A DNA stretch of 64,000 nt from Pycnopodia helianthoides (taxonomy: Eukaryota > Echinodermata > Asteroidea > Forcipulatida > Asteriidae). The notes below the pieces were generated by a model. That model saw only the letters and a list, made by a program, of their open reading frames with translations. It was not told the DNA's origin and made no database searches. The stretch is taken from assembly GCA_032158295.1 (NCBI GenBank), contig CM063254.1:2829538-2893537 (forward strand), read 5' to 3'. Every line of letters begins with the position of its first letter. The stretch's first letter is position 1. Position numbers and translations under genes: made by a program. This document shows positions 47,070 to 59,700 of the stretch, piece after piece.

Positions 47070-48940
47070 GAGTCACTACTGATGGCTGGAAAAGCCGTGC
47101 CACTTACAACCGAAAGCTTTAAACCCAAAACTCGAGCTAACTGTGTCGTGCAAATAAATACAAAAATTAATAAAAGTCGTTCGTCTTTGTCCTTTAGATC
47201 ACCTGTCATGTCTCGTTACCATGGCAAAGAATGGAACATTAATTAGGCTTAATTACAGTTTTCATCCCTGTAATGAGTATGATATAGTGCTTCGGTGGTG
47301 GTTAAGAGAACAGTGTCTCTGTTTTTAATTTTTTATTTTTAGATAAGGGAATAAAACAGTGGCGACGAGCTATTAATAAATTCAATTTATCATCGATAAT
47401 TAATGATAAAAAAGAACATGTACATTTTTGCAACCTTCTGACGTATTGCTTCCTAGTGTTTTCGGTTTGCATGTTCGTTTACCTAGAAAGGAAAGTGCGG
47501 AATCGCGCTTCGAAATGTATAGATTTGGTTCCAAGTCTGCGATCGCCGTGATTTTTTTTGTCTACCTGACAGCCAATTGCCTGAAATGGCGCCCTCTTGT
47601 GGATTAACCTCCGACCTTAACCTTCGATTACGAGTTAGAGCGTGTGATGGCCATTCTGCGGGAGTTTGCGTGGCTCGTAATAATTAACCGCGATTTCATA
47701 CTTGAAATCAAGTCTACGAAAAAGGTTTTCTGGGGAATTCAGAATGTGATTTTCTGGGTCAAGGTCTGCGCTGCACACCTGGTGACCTAGGAATATTGAT
47801 TTGATGTTCACCGCCGACAGCTACATGTGCGTACTGGGGTGTACAGCGTTGGTTTGGTGACCATTAATGACTTATGTTTTGCACATTTCCATCGCAATGA
47901 ATGCCATCGATCAGACGGTGTTTATGTGTAAGTATTGCTTTTAACCAATTAGCCTTTGCGGATTAGCGTGGCCGGGTTGTGTGTTTTTTGGTATAATATT
48001 GGACGTGAAGTTGAGTTCTCCATGGCTGCCTTGGAATTTGTTCTAAGGCGGATTGTGACTTTTGGCACAAGTTTATAGTTTGCTCAATTTGACGAGCCTG
48101 TGTAGTAAACTACCCCTAAAACGCCAAAAGTTTACTCGGTGTGTGGCAAAATTCACTAAGCAGACGGCCACCAAACACACTTTGGCGTTTAAGGATCTTA
48201 GCAAAGGATCGGCAAAATATTCAACGATTATTTGTATGCGTCAGCTCTCCAACAAAGTATTGACAATAATCAACGCATGCAGTGCAAAGATACAAATAAA
48301 TTTGCTCGGGAAAAAATAACATGAAAGTTAGACATAGACTTTTATTAACTTTTCACTAAAAAGAGGCTGCATTTCAGTTGCTAATATAGATTGTTGATGC
48401 AATTGTTATATATTCACATGGGTTAAAAAAAATAACAAAGTTTCAATGACATTAACAAGCCCAACCATTACCTCTAAAATGAAGTAAAATGAAACAATCA
48501 TAATATTAATATAAATTAACTTTTTTTATAAGTTTAACGAAAAATAGTATTTCTAAATATAATCATATATTTATTATTTAAAAAGATACTAAACTTTGAT
48601 TAACTTTAAACTTCGATACCGGTGGCCCTTACAAACTAGTTTTAATAGCTATAGTCAGTTACAACATTTACATCTTTTGAACATTATACGAAATAAATTC
48701 GCTGACCCAGAGTTCTTATTTGCAGTTTATAAACTGCTGTTTATGTACGGGTGTGACAGTACCCTGCCTTTCTGCCTTCTGAGTTTCCATTGCATTATTC
48801 AGCGCTTAAAGAGAGTTTTCAAGTTCAAATCAATATTTATTGTTCTAATAAATGTACTTGACCTTGAAGCCCCCTTTAATCTGGTTAAATTTCTCACCCT
48901 GGAATTTCACATGGCATCATTGACGCTGTTCTGGGCAATT
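47070..48940. other. No gene recognised
   Basis: Spacer without recognised coding region. Several 60-116 codon frames show no domain. Confidence 0.45.
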
Positions 48941-48941
48941 T

Positions 48942-49121
48942 TATAGAGCTGCTTAAGCAGAAAATATTGATTAACAATTTTCTGCTACTTAAGCAGAAAT
49001 GAGCAGGACACCAGTCACAAATCATACTCGTGACATGGTAGTTTGGCTGGTAACCTTTTTCTGGTTAGCATACTTTCGTTGTGCTTGTAGTCACTTGTTG
49101 TACTTATTAGGCAGCTCTATG
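48942..49121. mobile_element. MITE with TATAGAGCTGC ends
   Basis: Ends TATAGAGCTGC and GGCAGCTCTAT are inverted repeats. The left half also holds two CTGCTTAAGCAG-like palindromes. About 180 bp. Confidence 0.7.
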
Positions 49122-50880
49122 AAATTGGGCACACAGTTCTGACCTAATCAACTGAACAGCGCCCTCATAAGTTCAGGAAAGTTGTGTCTAATTTTTATGG
49201 ATCATAAACATTAAATACGAAGGAAATAATGTCCACCCAGTTTTACAATAAAAACTACATTATGCACTTGTTGAATTATGGTAATGACAGGTTGGAGCTT
49301 TAATTAATGAAAGTCACAATTTCGAGCGATACTGGAAGTTTTGGTCTGAAGACGGCCATAATGTCGAGACAATAACATATGTACTGAGTTTTTTCCTTTA
49401 CAAATATTGTTCCCAAAAAGTACATTTGTACTTTGTTAAAGAAAGGCACTGGTCTTATTAGAAACCCAAAGGTTTATTTGGATAGACTTATTCACGCATT
49501 GGCCCTCGCAGTGATAAAACGCACGCGACAACGAATGAGTGTAGCGTGTGTACACACATTATTATGGCATGCGAGGTCAAAGGTACATCTGGTAGGAAGC
49601 TGACAGGTTCTTAAGGCCGGTTTTTTTTGGCGTTATTCACGTGCCTAGAAGTGTTACTCACGTCAGATGTTACGGCTACCATGAGTTGATCTAGAAATGG
49701 CAAAATGCTTTCAAATGAGGGCGCACTTTACAATCCACCTGAAGTCTGACCAGTTTACTTGTATAAAGGGAGTTTTCAGTTTGGATGAGCACAGCTAACA
49801 AATTCAACGGCCAACCTGCTAAAAAGGGAAACATCAGTTTAATTGTCAGCACACGTATTTGATTGTATTTAGCTCTCTGCCCATCTGAAATGAAAACACT
49901 CCTGAACGAGTCAACTATCCAGACTACATGTTGAAAAAAGGGCTGTACACCAGTGAGCAAAAAAGGTGAACTTTCGAGGACCAGTGTACCCAAAGTGCAT
50001 CAGGCTGAAAGTCACTAACCTCAGGGCGCAACACTGAACCATTAAAACAAAAAATGACTGTTCAATTATCGGTTCATAGAGGACAAAAAAAGAGCGCGGG
50101 TCCACAATATTCAACGAGTGTTGAACCATGATTGTTTCCCCATTTGGTGTAATACATCCCCGGTGTGCAATGATTTTGTTCTTATGGGCTTGGACGACAA
50201 TCTTGCAACATCTAAATAACGACACTTCATCATCTAAAAACAGAACAGTTTAAACTATCAAAAATGAGTTACAATTAAAAATGAGTTACCCTCATGAGTT
50301 GATATGAAGATTTTAAACCGGTGCATCTCCGCAAGATAAAAAAATAAGACATAATTTTATGAACAGCAGAATGTTAAAAATATATTATGATACTTATATC
50401 ATAGAATATTCGGATAGTTCGCACATTTAGAGTCTTGTTTATATTATTATTAAAATTTTCACTATACTTTTGTGAAAGCTCTTGTTTTATTTAAAAGATA
50501 TCCCGAGCCCTTAAGTGAGAACTGGAACACTAAGTCAAGGCACATGTTATTTATTTCACTGTTTTCTCCAAAGTGCAAGGCCCTGTGGTAGTCACAGTAC
50601 TTGATATCATAGACTGGACCATTTCTCATATCTAAGACTGAGAGGGGGATCAGGTCCGGTTTTTAATTTTTTTTTAGAGAGGCTGAAAAATATTTTCGCT
50701 CCTATTTTTGCACAAAATTGTAAGACATACAGCCATACCCAGATCTAGCCCTCTGATAAAGCGGAGCTATCTGTTCCTTGAAGCAGGCTTTCAAAAGTTT
50801 ATACAAGAATATCCAATACACGGATCCCTGGTGACGTGAAAGGCATTCTGGCTAAAAGCATTCTGTCCTTTCCTACATTG
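49122..50880. other. No gene recognised
   Basis: AT-rich spacer downstream of the second K2P gene. Minus-strand frames at 49,691-50,225 show no recognisable domain. Part of this may be 3' UTR. Confidence 0.4.
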
Positions 50881-50894
50881 TATCTGTTTAATAT

Positions 50895-51290
50895 CATTTC
50901 CTTGGGTAGGTAGAACTCATGAGCCCTGGTGAGCGGTCTGCCTTGGGTGAAGGACAAGTCTGATCACAAACCCGGGCAGGTAGAGCCAATTAGTCTCGGT
51001 TGACCACGCTCATTACAGCAACCCTAGCAACACCAGGCTTCAGATGATCACCTAATCGCAGCTACTCTTGAAGCCAGGAGGTTGCGTCTTTTGAAGTCCT
51101 TGCTGACGTCTCCCAACGTACCTCATCGGCAGGAGAGTTCAGTGCAGATGGAAGTACTGGGGTCTACTGACCCCAACGGGGTTAAGCGGTGCTGTGAGGA
51201 CAGCGACCCACAACCCTATTGGCTACCGGACGGCCCAGAAGCGCCCGTGTTGATAGGAAGACCACCTAAGACCTGCTAATGATTGACTTG
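50895..51290 (+). other. GC-rich block with unidentified 65-codon frame
   Basis: Base composition differs clearly from the surroundings. A frame at 51,082-51,279 reads through RRLLKSLLTSPNVPHRQ-like sequence, and upstream text in the same direction has stops. It could be a decayed retroelement ORF abutting the K2P 3' end; I do not recognise it. Confidence 0.3.
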
Positions 51291-51304
51291 GATTGCAAAA
51301 GGTT

Positions 51305-52167
51305 TTAAAAACCAACTTTTGCAGCGACGCGAGACATCATCTTGACAACTTTGGCCTGCACAAGAGCAAGGCACATAGACATGACAGAGAGGCCCAAGAT
51401 TGTGTAAATCAGACATCCAAAGAAAGAGGTGACGTCCATGTAGTGTTTGACGGGCACGAAATCACCGAAACCGATCGTCGTTAAAGTCACAAAGGTGAAA
51501 TAGAGAGCGTCCCCGTAGTTCCAGTTTTCAACCTCGGCGATCATGAGCGCCCCCACTAGCGTATACACGATCAAAATCCCAATGACAACAACCACGGGGA
51601 CGTGTCTCTGCACGTTGATGTTGCTGTCGTCGTTCTCATGCTCTGCTTCGCTGGTCTCCCCCGTTTCTTTGTTGGTTCCCACCGGCCCGTTTGCGGTTTT
51701 GGTCTCTTCGACGGGATGGCTGGTCTCTTGGGTGAACCCCAGGTTCTGGCAGCCGACAGTGCCGCCCGTCATCTCTAGATCCGATACTTCATCATCGACT
51801 GAATTCCGCCTAGAGCTCGGGTGACTGCCTCTGACCGGATCGGACGAGTCTTGGAATATACCCAGTGACATCCGTAAGTCCATAAGATTCCCACTTTCGT
51901 TCAGGGCCGGCCGGGTCGACGGCCTGTCTCGTTGGGGCAGCTCCACGCCGTCAACCGTCGGGGCTTTCTCGACGTCGGCTTTAGCGGTGGTCGTCTGCGA
52001 CGTCTTGGCTCCTCGGCACCGGCATTTGGCGACGATGGCGATGACGATGCGGGCAAGGATGCCGCCGATGTCTGCGAGGAATGTGAGGGTGAGTGGGATT
52101 CCGATGAGGGAGTAGATGACAATCACGGCACGGCCCGCTGGAGTGGCTGGCACGGCGTCCCCGTAAC
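51305..52167 (-). CDS. Second two-pore potassium channel (TRESK-like), terminal exon
   Basis: This exon encodes the second half of another K2P channel. It begins after TTGCAG with GT that completes a glycine codon, giving GYGDAVPAT of the first pore: exactly the same phase-1 site as in the other K2P gene. Counting from the valine (GTG at 52,153, not a true start), M2 is at 8-33 (YSLIGIPL), a ~140-residue cytoplasmic loop at 42-183, M3 at 185-207, the second filter TTIGFGDF at 225-232 and M4 at 241-267, with a 15-residue tail ending in VGF. The loop carries RRNS at 115-118 in an acidic setting, comparable to RRLS in the first channel. M1 and the first pore helix are missing; no matching exon was found up to 64,000, so the gene extends beyond the window. 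Family certain, subfamily inferred. Confidence 0.9.
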
Positions 52168-53290
52168 CTGCAACAAAAAGTACGGCAATTTTACAATACC
52201 AGTCAGTCCAAAAATCAACTGAATCCTAATTCAGACAAAAGCGTCAATGCAACAATCGCTCTGGCCAATAAGTAGTTTAAAAAGCAATATGTTATCTTAA
52301 AAAAAGTATAGAACGTGTAACGACTTAAAACAAAAATGTTGTTGTTCAAATATTTAAAAAGGAAAAAAAAAAAAAAAAGGAAAAGGAAACAGGAAATGGA
52401 AAAAAAGAAGAAACAAATACGAAAATGCCGAAAAACCAACAAAATAGTGGAAGAAACAAAGCAAAATAACACAAAAAACACAGACAACTCCCTCCAAAAT
52501 AAGTAAACACGTTGTTAGTTCGTATTTAACAAAACAGCACATTATGTTATTTAGACATTGTACCTTTGATTTGTTTAAGCTTTCAGATCAGTAGAGGGCG
52601 CTATAAAACGTTTCAGGCTCCTATCTTGGGTAGATTTAATAGGCAAAGCACAATCACGTATAATGTGCTTATACAATAATATCACTTTTGAGAATAGCTG
52701 GACCGTGAGTATATGTTATAGAAAATCATCACAGCCATCTATTGGTTCCAAATCTTTTTTGTTGTTTTCATTATAATATGCTATTGGAAAGTATGGTGTC
52801 AACGTAACTTGGAAAAATGGACCGTTTGAATACAATCACTACAACTGAACGCTGAGGAACTCACGGGTTGCAAAACATTTCACTAATTGTGACAGCAGGT
52901 GTGTTGATTTTCTATCTCAGACTTCTGCCTCTTGAGGTCGCTATTGTCAGCCGAGCCTCGAACGATTTAGCCACATTGTAAAACTAAAGTTAAGATTTCT
53001 AAGCCCCTTTTGCCATCTAAATTTGTCCACATTCCATTTTACCACAGACCTTGGACACAGGTAAATACATCTTTAAGTATCATAGTTCCATTTGCAGTAA
53101 TTTAGGTGTTTTGGGACTATTTGAAAGTCGTGTTTTTTGGAGACTTATTTAATGAAGTTTTCTAATGTTTTGAGGAGTTAAAAGGCACATGTTATTAGCA
53201 GTTTCCATTTAGTGATAAATAGTTAGCACAGTTTAATGTTGCTTCAGTTACTTGAAAGTTAATGAGTTTATTGTTCCTTACTTGCAGTTT
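52168..53290 (-). other. Probable intron of the second K2P gene
   Basis: AT-rich, with an A-rich tract at 52,360-52,400. No exon with M1/P1 features was recognised here or further right, so the intron probably exceeds 11.8 kb. Confidence 0.5.
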
Positions 53291-53294
53291 TTAC

Positions 53295-53372
53295 GTGAAC
53301 CTAGTGAACCTAGTCAGCCAGTGAACCTAGTGAACCTAGTCAGCCAGTGAACCTAGTGAACCTACTGAACAC
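53295..53372. repeat. 26-bp minisatellite (GTGAACCTA)
   Basis: Nearly three units of GTGAACCTAGTGAACCTAG plus TCAGCCA. Confidence 0.9.
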
Positions 53373-54685
53373 AGTAAACAGAGTGAATACTAGTAGATAC
53401 AAGGAGAGAGTTGTAACCTGAGAATGAGGAAACTGTACAAGTTGAGAAGAGCAATAAAAGACAACTGACTGTACAAACTGATACAACTCTCAAGAATTTA
53501 TTGTCATGTACACTTTGTGCATGTCGCCGCCACACTAATCTAAGGATCGAATAGGATCAGGACGCGAGTAAATGAAGAAGTAGGGCAGTCACTCAAACTG
53601 CAGGTTTACTAAAGAGTATGTATACGTTTGATGTACCAGTGACAAATCATCTTACAGCGATAAATCTGAAATATTTATACAGCGAATTTGGAACTCTAGA
53701 CTATTTAAGTGTCATCTTCTTCCAATTGTGTCCCCAGTGGGCCAAGTCGGTGTTAAACCTTTGAGGCAGGGCCCGCTCAGACTACCTAGGTAACTAAAAA
53801 AAACATCAACTTCACGCCTCGTTGGGTTTGCGGCTTCGGCCTATTGAGACAAAATTCCTGACTTGTGCCTCAAGTCATGGATTTTGGCGTCAATTTTCAC
53901 GACTTGGAGCTAAGTCAAAAAATTTGTCGAGAATATCAGCGTCAATATTTCATTATGGAATATTGCGAAAGTCAAGATTTAGCATTTGAAATCAGCCCCC
54001 GGAAAGTTCAAAGCAAACACATATATATGTATATCAATAAAAAAGTTAACAATTATAAATGAAAAATTACTAAGGAAAAATTTGTTCTCTGTATCACTGT
54101 TGTTTACTTTTTGTGTTGATGTTTGAAAACAATTGGAGTCGTACATTTACTCCAACCAAGAGAAACAATTACATGTATATCAATCAAATAATAAAACTAT
54201 ATAACGTAAATAAGTAAAAAAAAAAATAATAATAATAATTAAAAAAAAAAAATTAAACCAACAAATTAATAGAAAACAAAAACAAATTTATAGTAAATAC
54301 ACCAATCAATCAATCAACTTATGTGATACAAATTTCAATCAATGAAAAAAACCAACAATATCACCGTTACTTAATTATTTCGATCGAAGCAATCAATTAG
54401 AATAAGCAAACATTATTTTATAAGTAAACCTCTTTTATATGCAGTGGCTGTGTTGTTTGGACCTTGGCTGCCTTATCTTACACTGCCTGCCTTATCTAAC
54501 CCGACAGCAATCCCGGAAACAACCTCTGAGCTCATTTCCACTCAGTAGAAAAACTTTTCTCCGAATTTCTTAGAGGGGTACATTAGGTAATCCCGCGGGC
54601 TAAAAAGTGAAAAGGAAAAGACGAAGACAAAAACAATCGGGGAAAACCCCAGATTTTGTGTTTCTAGGCCTATATTAAAAGAGAT

Positions 54686-55287
54686 TTTGAAGGTAGGGTC
54701 ATAGTTTGGTTTTTGTCAATGTAATGCTGAAAACTCATTTATTTAACTCCACATACACTTAGCTTGTAACATGTCTTAGATTATTCATCTGTATAATTGT
54801 CTTTGTATTCTATATTTCTCTTTTGCTGCTTATATGTTTTGGTTTTTGATTTGTTCTGCGCCTCGGAATAGGGTCTCGTACACTAGATAGATGGCGCATT
54901 ATAAATGCATTATTATTATTATTATTATTATATTAGTTTTAGCTGAATGCAGTGTGTACTTGCTGGGAAAACAGCAAAAAAATTGTCACTTTATTTCCAT
55001 CGAGAACGTCAAATCCATCCATGTTTAACGAGGTGACAGCGGGTTCTAGCCGCATTCACGAACACGGACACCGCAGTCATTTTGAAACTTCAGTCAACCC
55101 TCGGAAATCTGAGAAAAGATTCGTGCATACATGGTTTAGTCAAATTCAAATGCTTTGAGGGGAAAAATTCAAACTTTGACAAGGAATGCTATTTCAAAAA
55201 TCAACAGCTGCAGTGCTTCTTACCAAGTAAGTTTTCTATGGCCATTAAATTTTGGAGTATTTACCAATCTATGACCCCTACCTTTAA
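54686..55287. mobile_element. MITE family D, split by a retroelement end
   Basis: Outer ends GAAGGTAGGGTCATAGTTTGG and its reverse near 55,262-55,287 (ACCAATCTATGACCCCTACC). About 210 bp at 54,724-54,931 are foreign, leaving a ~390-bp MITE related to 46,725-47,067. Confidence 0.65.
54724..54935 (+). mobile_element. LINE 3' end nested in MITE
   Basis: Begins GCTGAAAACTCATTTATTTA (a LKTHLF-type C-terminal coding remnant) and ends GGCGCATTATAAATGCATT with ATT repeats, a non-LTR element terminus. Confidence 0.6.
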
Positions 55288-55289
55288 GT

Positions 55290-57680
55290 AAACGATCACG
55301 CATATTATGAATACCGTAAAATAGTTTTGCTTAATTTCTATTTTATGGACCCCAGTTCGAATTCAACCTTCAAATCGCATTTATTTCCTGTAGCCGTATC
55401 CCAGTAGTTTTGCCACCTGAATTTTAAACTTTATTGTTTAATTTTTTTCCTACGTCATCTTCCGTTGCACAGATTTCTGTTCAGCCATAAACCTAGCCTA
55501 CGGGCTATTGACAAACACAAATAACTTCCTCGTTCAATAATCGCACGTACCAAGGTTCTCGTTTTCCGTGTACATCGGAATTACTTCCTCTTATTGGTCA
55601 AACTAACTGTTGTGGTCGGGCTCAGATTTCTACAAGGGGGAAAAAAGGTGCTGTATTTGTGACTCAAGCTCTGGTGGCAAAAAATCTAATCCCGGTAATG
55701 ACACTTGTGTTTAAAGGTGGCCCTGAAGGGACATCGAACATTAAAATGTACGTAAATAGTGCCCCAAGTCGTGAATATTGACGCCAAAATTGCGACAAAA
55801 ATCATGACTTGTGCTTCGAGTCGTGAATATACCGAGACGAGATGATCACCGAATTAATGTTCACTTGTTGTTTTAATGCTAACCGATAACGTAGTCTTTA
55901 TAGACCATGTTACATTTGTTTTACAGAGTGGTGACCTCGTACATTATAATGCTATTCCTGACGGGCAAGATGCTACACAGGCTCAATGGAAAAATTTATA
56001 TTTTGTGTCATAATTTTCACATAAATTCAAAATTTACAAAAGCAACAGGCTGTACAGCTTTTGAGATGTCCCCCCTTTCTTCATATCAAAAGTTGAGGAA
56101 AATCAGGCAGTGCGATCTCCATAAAACGTAAGACTTGTTGTATTCTTCCATTGAGCTGTGTACAAATGTGCCCGCCGTAAGTCCAGGCTCTGTGGCTCTT
56201 TTGTAAACATGTGATGTCACAGGTCACATCGTCTATACACATCCTTACAACAGATAAAAATCAAGGGCATGCTCAAGAGAAAGACAGAGAGAGTGAGACA
56301 GAGAGGGAAAGGGAGAAAAAAACCTCACATTTAATTACATTAAACGTTCAATGCAAACAAAAGACAATTGTACATTTCATGGCCAGAACCAATCGCATTT
56401 TGTTTGCCACACATTCAGTTTCAACGGCCCGTCTCGTTATGGCCGTCTGCTGGATATTACCGACGTTCTATCTCCGATCTGATAAATCAAACGCTGTTTG
56501 AAGAGACATACGATTGTGTGATCACATGAATTGCTTTCTCGTTTGTTCTTCTCGTTTTGTCATTTATTTTCCGTGATGGGGATGGGGGGGGGGTGGTAGT
56601 TTAATGAACAATTGTTTAAAGACATACTTTAGACATTGCACCGGACGTTACCGAGCAACATCAAAATGTCAAGATGAATTCAAAATATGATACGTGGTTA
56701 TTAATGATTAAAATGCAGTTCTACGTTGTTATGACTCGCTGTTGGACAACCCCGAGCAGGAAGCACCGTTTATAAGGAAGATAGTTCGCACAAGACAAGC
56801 ATTGCTTTTTGCTCTCCCCTCTCTACATCAATGCCGCTTTTTCTTAAGCTTTTAAATTTATTTTTAAATGTTCGCCATTTTGTTTTCTTACTGTCAATAA
56901 TTCAATTTGTACAACTTTACTGCGTTGAGAAATGATGATGCGCTTTGATGTGGAAATGAAATGAATTGAAAATGAAAATAAGAAGTAAAAAGGGAAGTGA
57001 TGATAATTAAAACATAACATAGTTGAGGATTATTGATTGAGGAATAAGGAAATAAGAAAATGAGGAATATTTACGTCTAAAAAAACTATTTATACAAATA
57101 TATAAATATACTAAACTAGTACTGGTAGGGGAGATTGCCTTAGCTTTCGATCCAAACCGGACCTTCGTCAGAGGCATGAACAAGCACAAACGAAAACATA
57201 TCCATTTATAGCAAAACAGAGAAGCAAAGAATAATGGGAATTAGGTATCCAGAAAAAAGAGGAAAAATTAAAGCAAATCAATGCAAAAATAATATATATT
57301 AATGATAAATAAATAAATAAATAAACTAAAATCATAATTATACAAGTTTCTAAGAAGAGGACAAGAAACTGTTCTCCAGTAATTAAGTCTTATTTGTAAA
57401 ACAAATTCTGATCTGTTCACAAAACCAATGCAATCTCGGACAGCCGTTTTGGATATAGTGACTGTTCATTTTTGTTGTTGGCCCTTTGAGTTCAAGGCTG
57501 CATTCTATTTACATAGGGCAAGAACGGGAAGGGGGGGGGGAGGATAAACTTGAGCTTTTCCACTCAAATCTGAAACCTGACATTTTAAAAGTTGCTAAAC
57601 CAAACACGATACAATCCATTAAAATTATGAACTTGTGAAAAAAAGAGAGATAAAAAAGCATCGATGACTATTATAAACAA
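55290..57680. other. No gene recognised
   Basis: AT-rich sequence with a GA-rich stretch at 56,280-56,320 and a G run at 56,583. Small frames show no domain. Confidence 0.45.
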
Positions 57681-57682
57681 AC

Positions 57683-57862
57683 GAAACAACACAAAACAAA
57701 CAAACAAACAAACAAACAAACAACCCAACAAACAAATAAACAAACAAACAAACCAAACAGACACCCCAAACAAACAAACCAAACAGACACCCCAAACAAA
57801 CAAACAACTCAAACAAACAAACAAACAAACAAACAAAACAAACAAACAAACAAACAAACAAA
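57683..57862. repeat. CAAA microsatellite with duplicated insert
   Basis: CAAA units interrupted by two copies of ACCAAACAGACACCCCAAAC. The open frames through it are artefacts. Confidence 0.9.
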
Positions 57863-58185
57863 AACGAATCCAAAACATTAAATGAAATAAAATACGTATT
57901 GCAGGCATCTCGAAAATAAAAACAACAAAGTTGGACCAATCAAGGGAGTCTAACCATCACGAGAAACACGATGCGATCAAAAAAAAGAGGAACATTCTGG
58001 TGCGATACCCGGATGTCAGCCAAAAAATAAAAGATCAACCAAACACCTTATAGCTGTACATCCTGATGCTGTTTATGTAACCGTTAACCGATTGTATTTC
58101 AGAGTTTACAGTGATCAGTTAGCTATTTCACGGAAATAAAATAGCTCCCCATCCGGAAGAAGGTTATGTTATACGTGTGGCTTAT

Positions 58186-58495
58186 TTAAAGGCACAGTAC
58201 ACGTTAGGTAATTGGAGCCTACTGATTGTGTTCATCCTATATAAATGTAGGTACATACAATAAAACTAACCTGTGAAAATTTCACTTCAAAAGGTGGTCG
58301 CGTTTTTGAGATATCACCGAAAAACCGGAGCGAATATTTCCACGCAGGAAGAATATTCCCCATAGGAAAACACAGCCTGAGAAGCGTTTTGACAGAAACG
58401 CTTCTCAGATTCAAATTTGGGGGAATAAATAGTGATATGTTTTCCATAACCGTAGTACTTTTAAGTTAAAAGTTTCTCAAAATTCATTTTACTAC
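58186..58495 (+). mobile_element. MITE family C, right-truncated
   Basis: Starts TTTAAAGGCACAGTACACGT and follows 37,725-38,040, then breaks off directly against another MITE. It contains a private AAGCGTTTTGACAGAAACGCTT hairpin near 58,382. Confidence 0.8.
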
Positions 58496-58508
58496 GTGTG
58501 CTGTGCAG

Positions 58509-58879
58509 TGGGCACTATTGGTAATTACTCAAAATAATTATTAGCATAAAACCTTACTTGGCAACGAGTAATGGGGAGAGGTTGACAGTATAAAACATTT
58601 CGAGAAACGGCTCCCTCTGAAGTGACACAGTTTTCGAGAAAGAAGTAATTTTCCACGAATTGATTTCGAGACTCGAATTAGATTCGAGGTCTCGAAATCA
58701 ACCATCTGAAAGCACACAACTTCGTGTGACAAGAGTGTTTTTTCTTCCATTATTATCTCGCAACTTCGACGACCAATTGAGTTCAAATTTTCACAGGTTT
58801 GTTATTTTGTGCATATGTTGAGATACACCAAGTGAGAAGACTGGTCTTTGACAATTACCAAAGGTGTCCAGTGTCTTTA
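58509..58879. mobile_element. MITE family E (GGGCACTATTGGTAATTAC)
   Basis: Right end GTCCAGTGTCTTTAA pairs partly with the left GGGCACTATTGGTAATT. The left TTAAAGG is missing where it meets family C. Inner GAGACTCGAA..GGTCTCGAAATC palindrome. Confidence 0.65.
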
Positions 58880-59144
58880 ATTGTACTTTCAATTGTTCAC
58901 AACACACCACAACACCACACAACTCCAAAACTTAGAGCAGTAATGTGCAAAGTATCTTTGATTACCCAGCACGACAAATCTTTAGAACGCAACTTATTTC
59001 TATGAAACGTTTCGTGTGAATTGAAATCTAGAGGAAGGTGATAACTGTATTCCAACTGTACCGTACATTTACCATACTAATGGATATCGTAATAATGCAA
59101 TAGTGCGGCAGGTAGGGTTAGGGGTCATGGCTTTTGATGATATT

Positions 59145-59520
59145 TATTTATTTATTTAAACGCCTTTAAACAGGATAAAAAGATCTGCAGACGCTTTTTT
59201 ACATCAATATCCTGTAGGCCAACAAATACAACAGACTAAAAAAAGGCAAAAGACAACAGCACAGAAAAAGAATAGGGATAACTATACTTAAAGTACAGTT
59301 CCTTACATAAACATTTAAAATGGTCTATGGATGAGGAATTTTTGATATAAAGGGGGAATATTTTTTCCAAACTTTAGCACCGGCAAACTTTTAAGACTGT
59401 TTAAAACACTCAACGCTGGGTTTAGGGACAACAACATAAAGACTGCATTTCCAGTAGTAATACCATGCCTTTGTTGCATAGAATTGTGTGCTTTCAGATA
59501 CCTGAAGCCTTTCTTATACT
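59145..59520 (-). mobile_element. LINE-like 3' region, uninterrupted copy
   Basis: Counterpart of 37,480-38,190 without the MITE. Starts TTTATTTATTTAAACGCC and continues past GGGTTTAGGGACAACAACAT. Confidence 0.5.
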
Positions 59521-59574
59521 CAAAATTTTTGATGAAAAATGTCCTCCTTCTCTAAAACGACATTTCGTCAAAAG

Positions 59575-59700
59575 TGGGTTAATTGTTTCGAACAATGTTT
59601 TATAGAATCAACAGCTCTGAGGTGCTCTTTACCAAGACACTTGTAATGGTCATTAATGTGTGGAGTAATTACCAAACAAAAGTATACCCTGCCTTTAAAA
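59575..59700. repeat. MITE right-end fragment
   Basis: TTTACCAAGACACTTGTAATGGTCATTAATGTG-type end with TATACCCTGCCTTTAAAA, like the right ends of families C and D. Confidence 0.5.
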
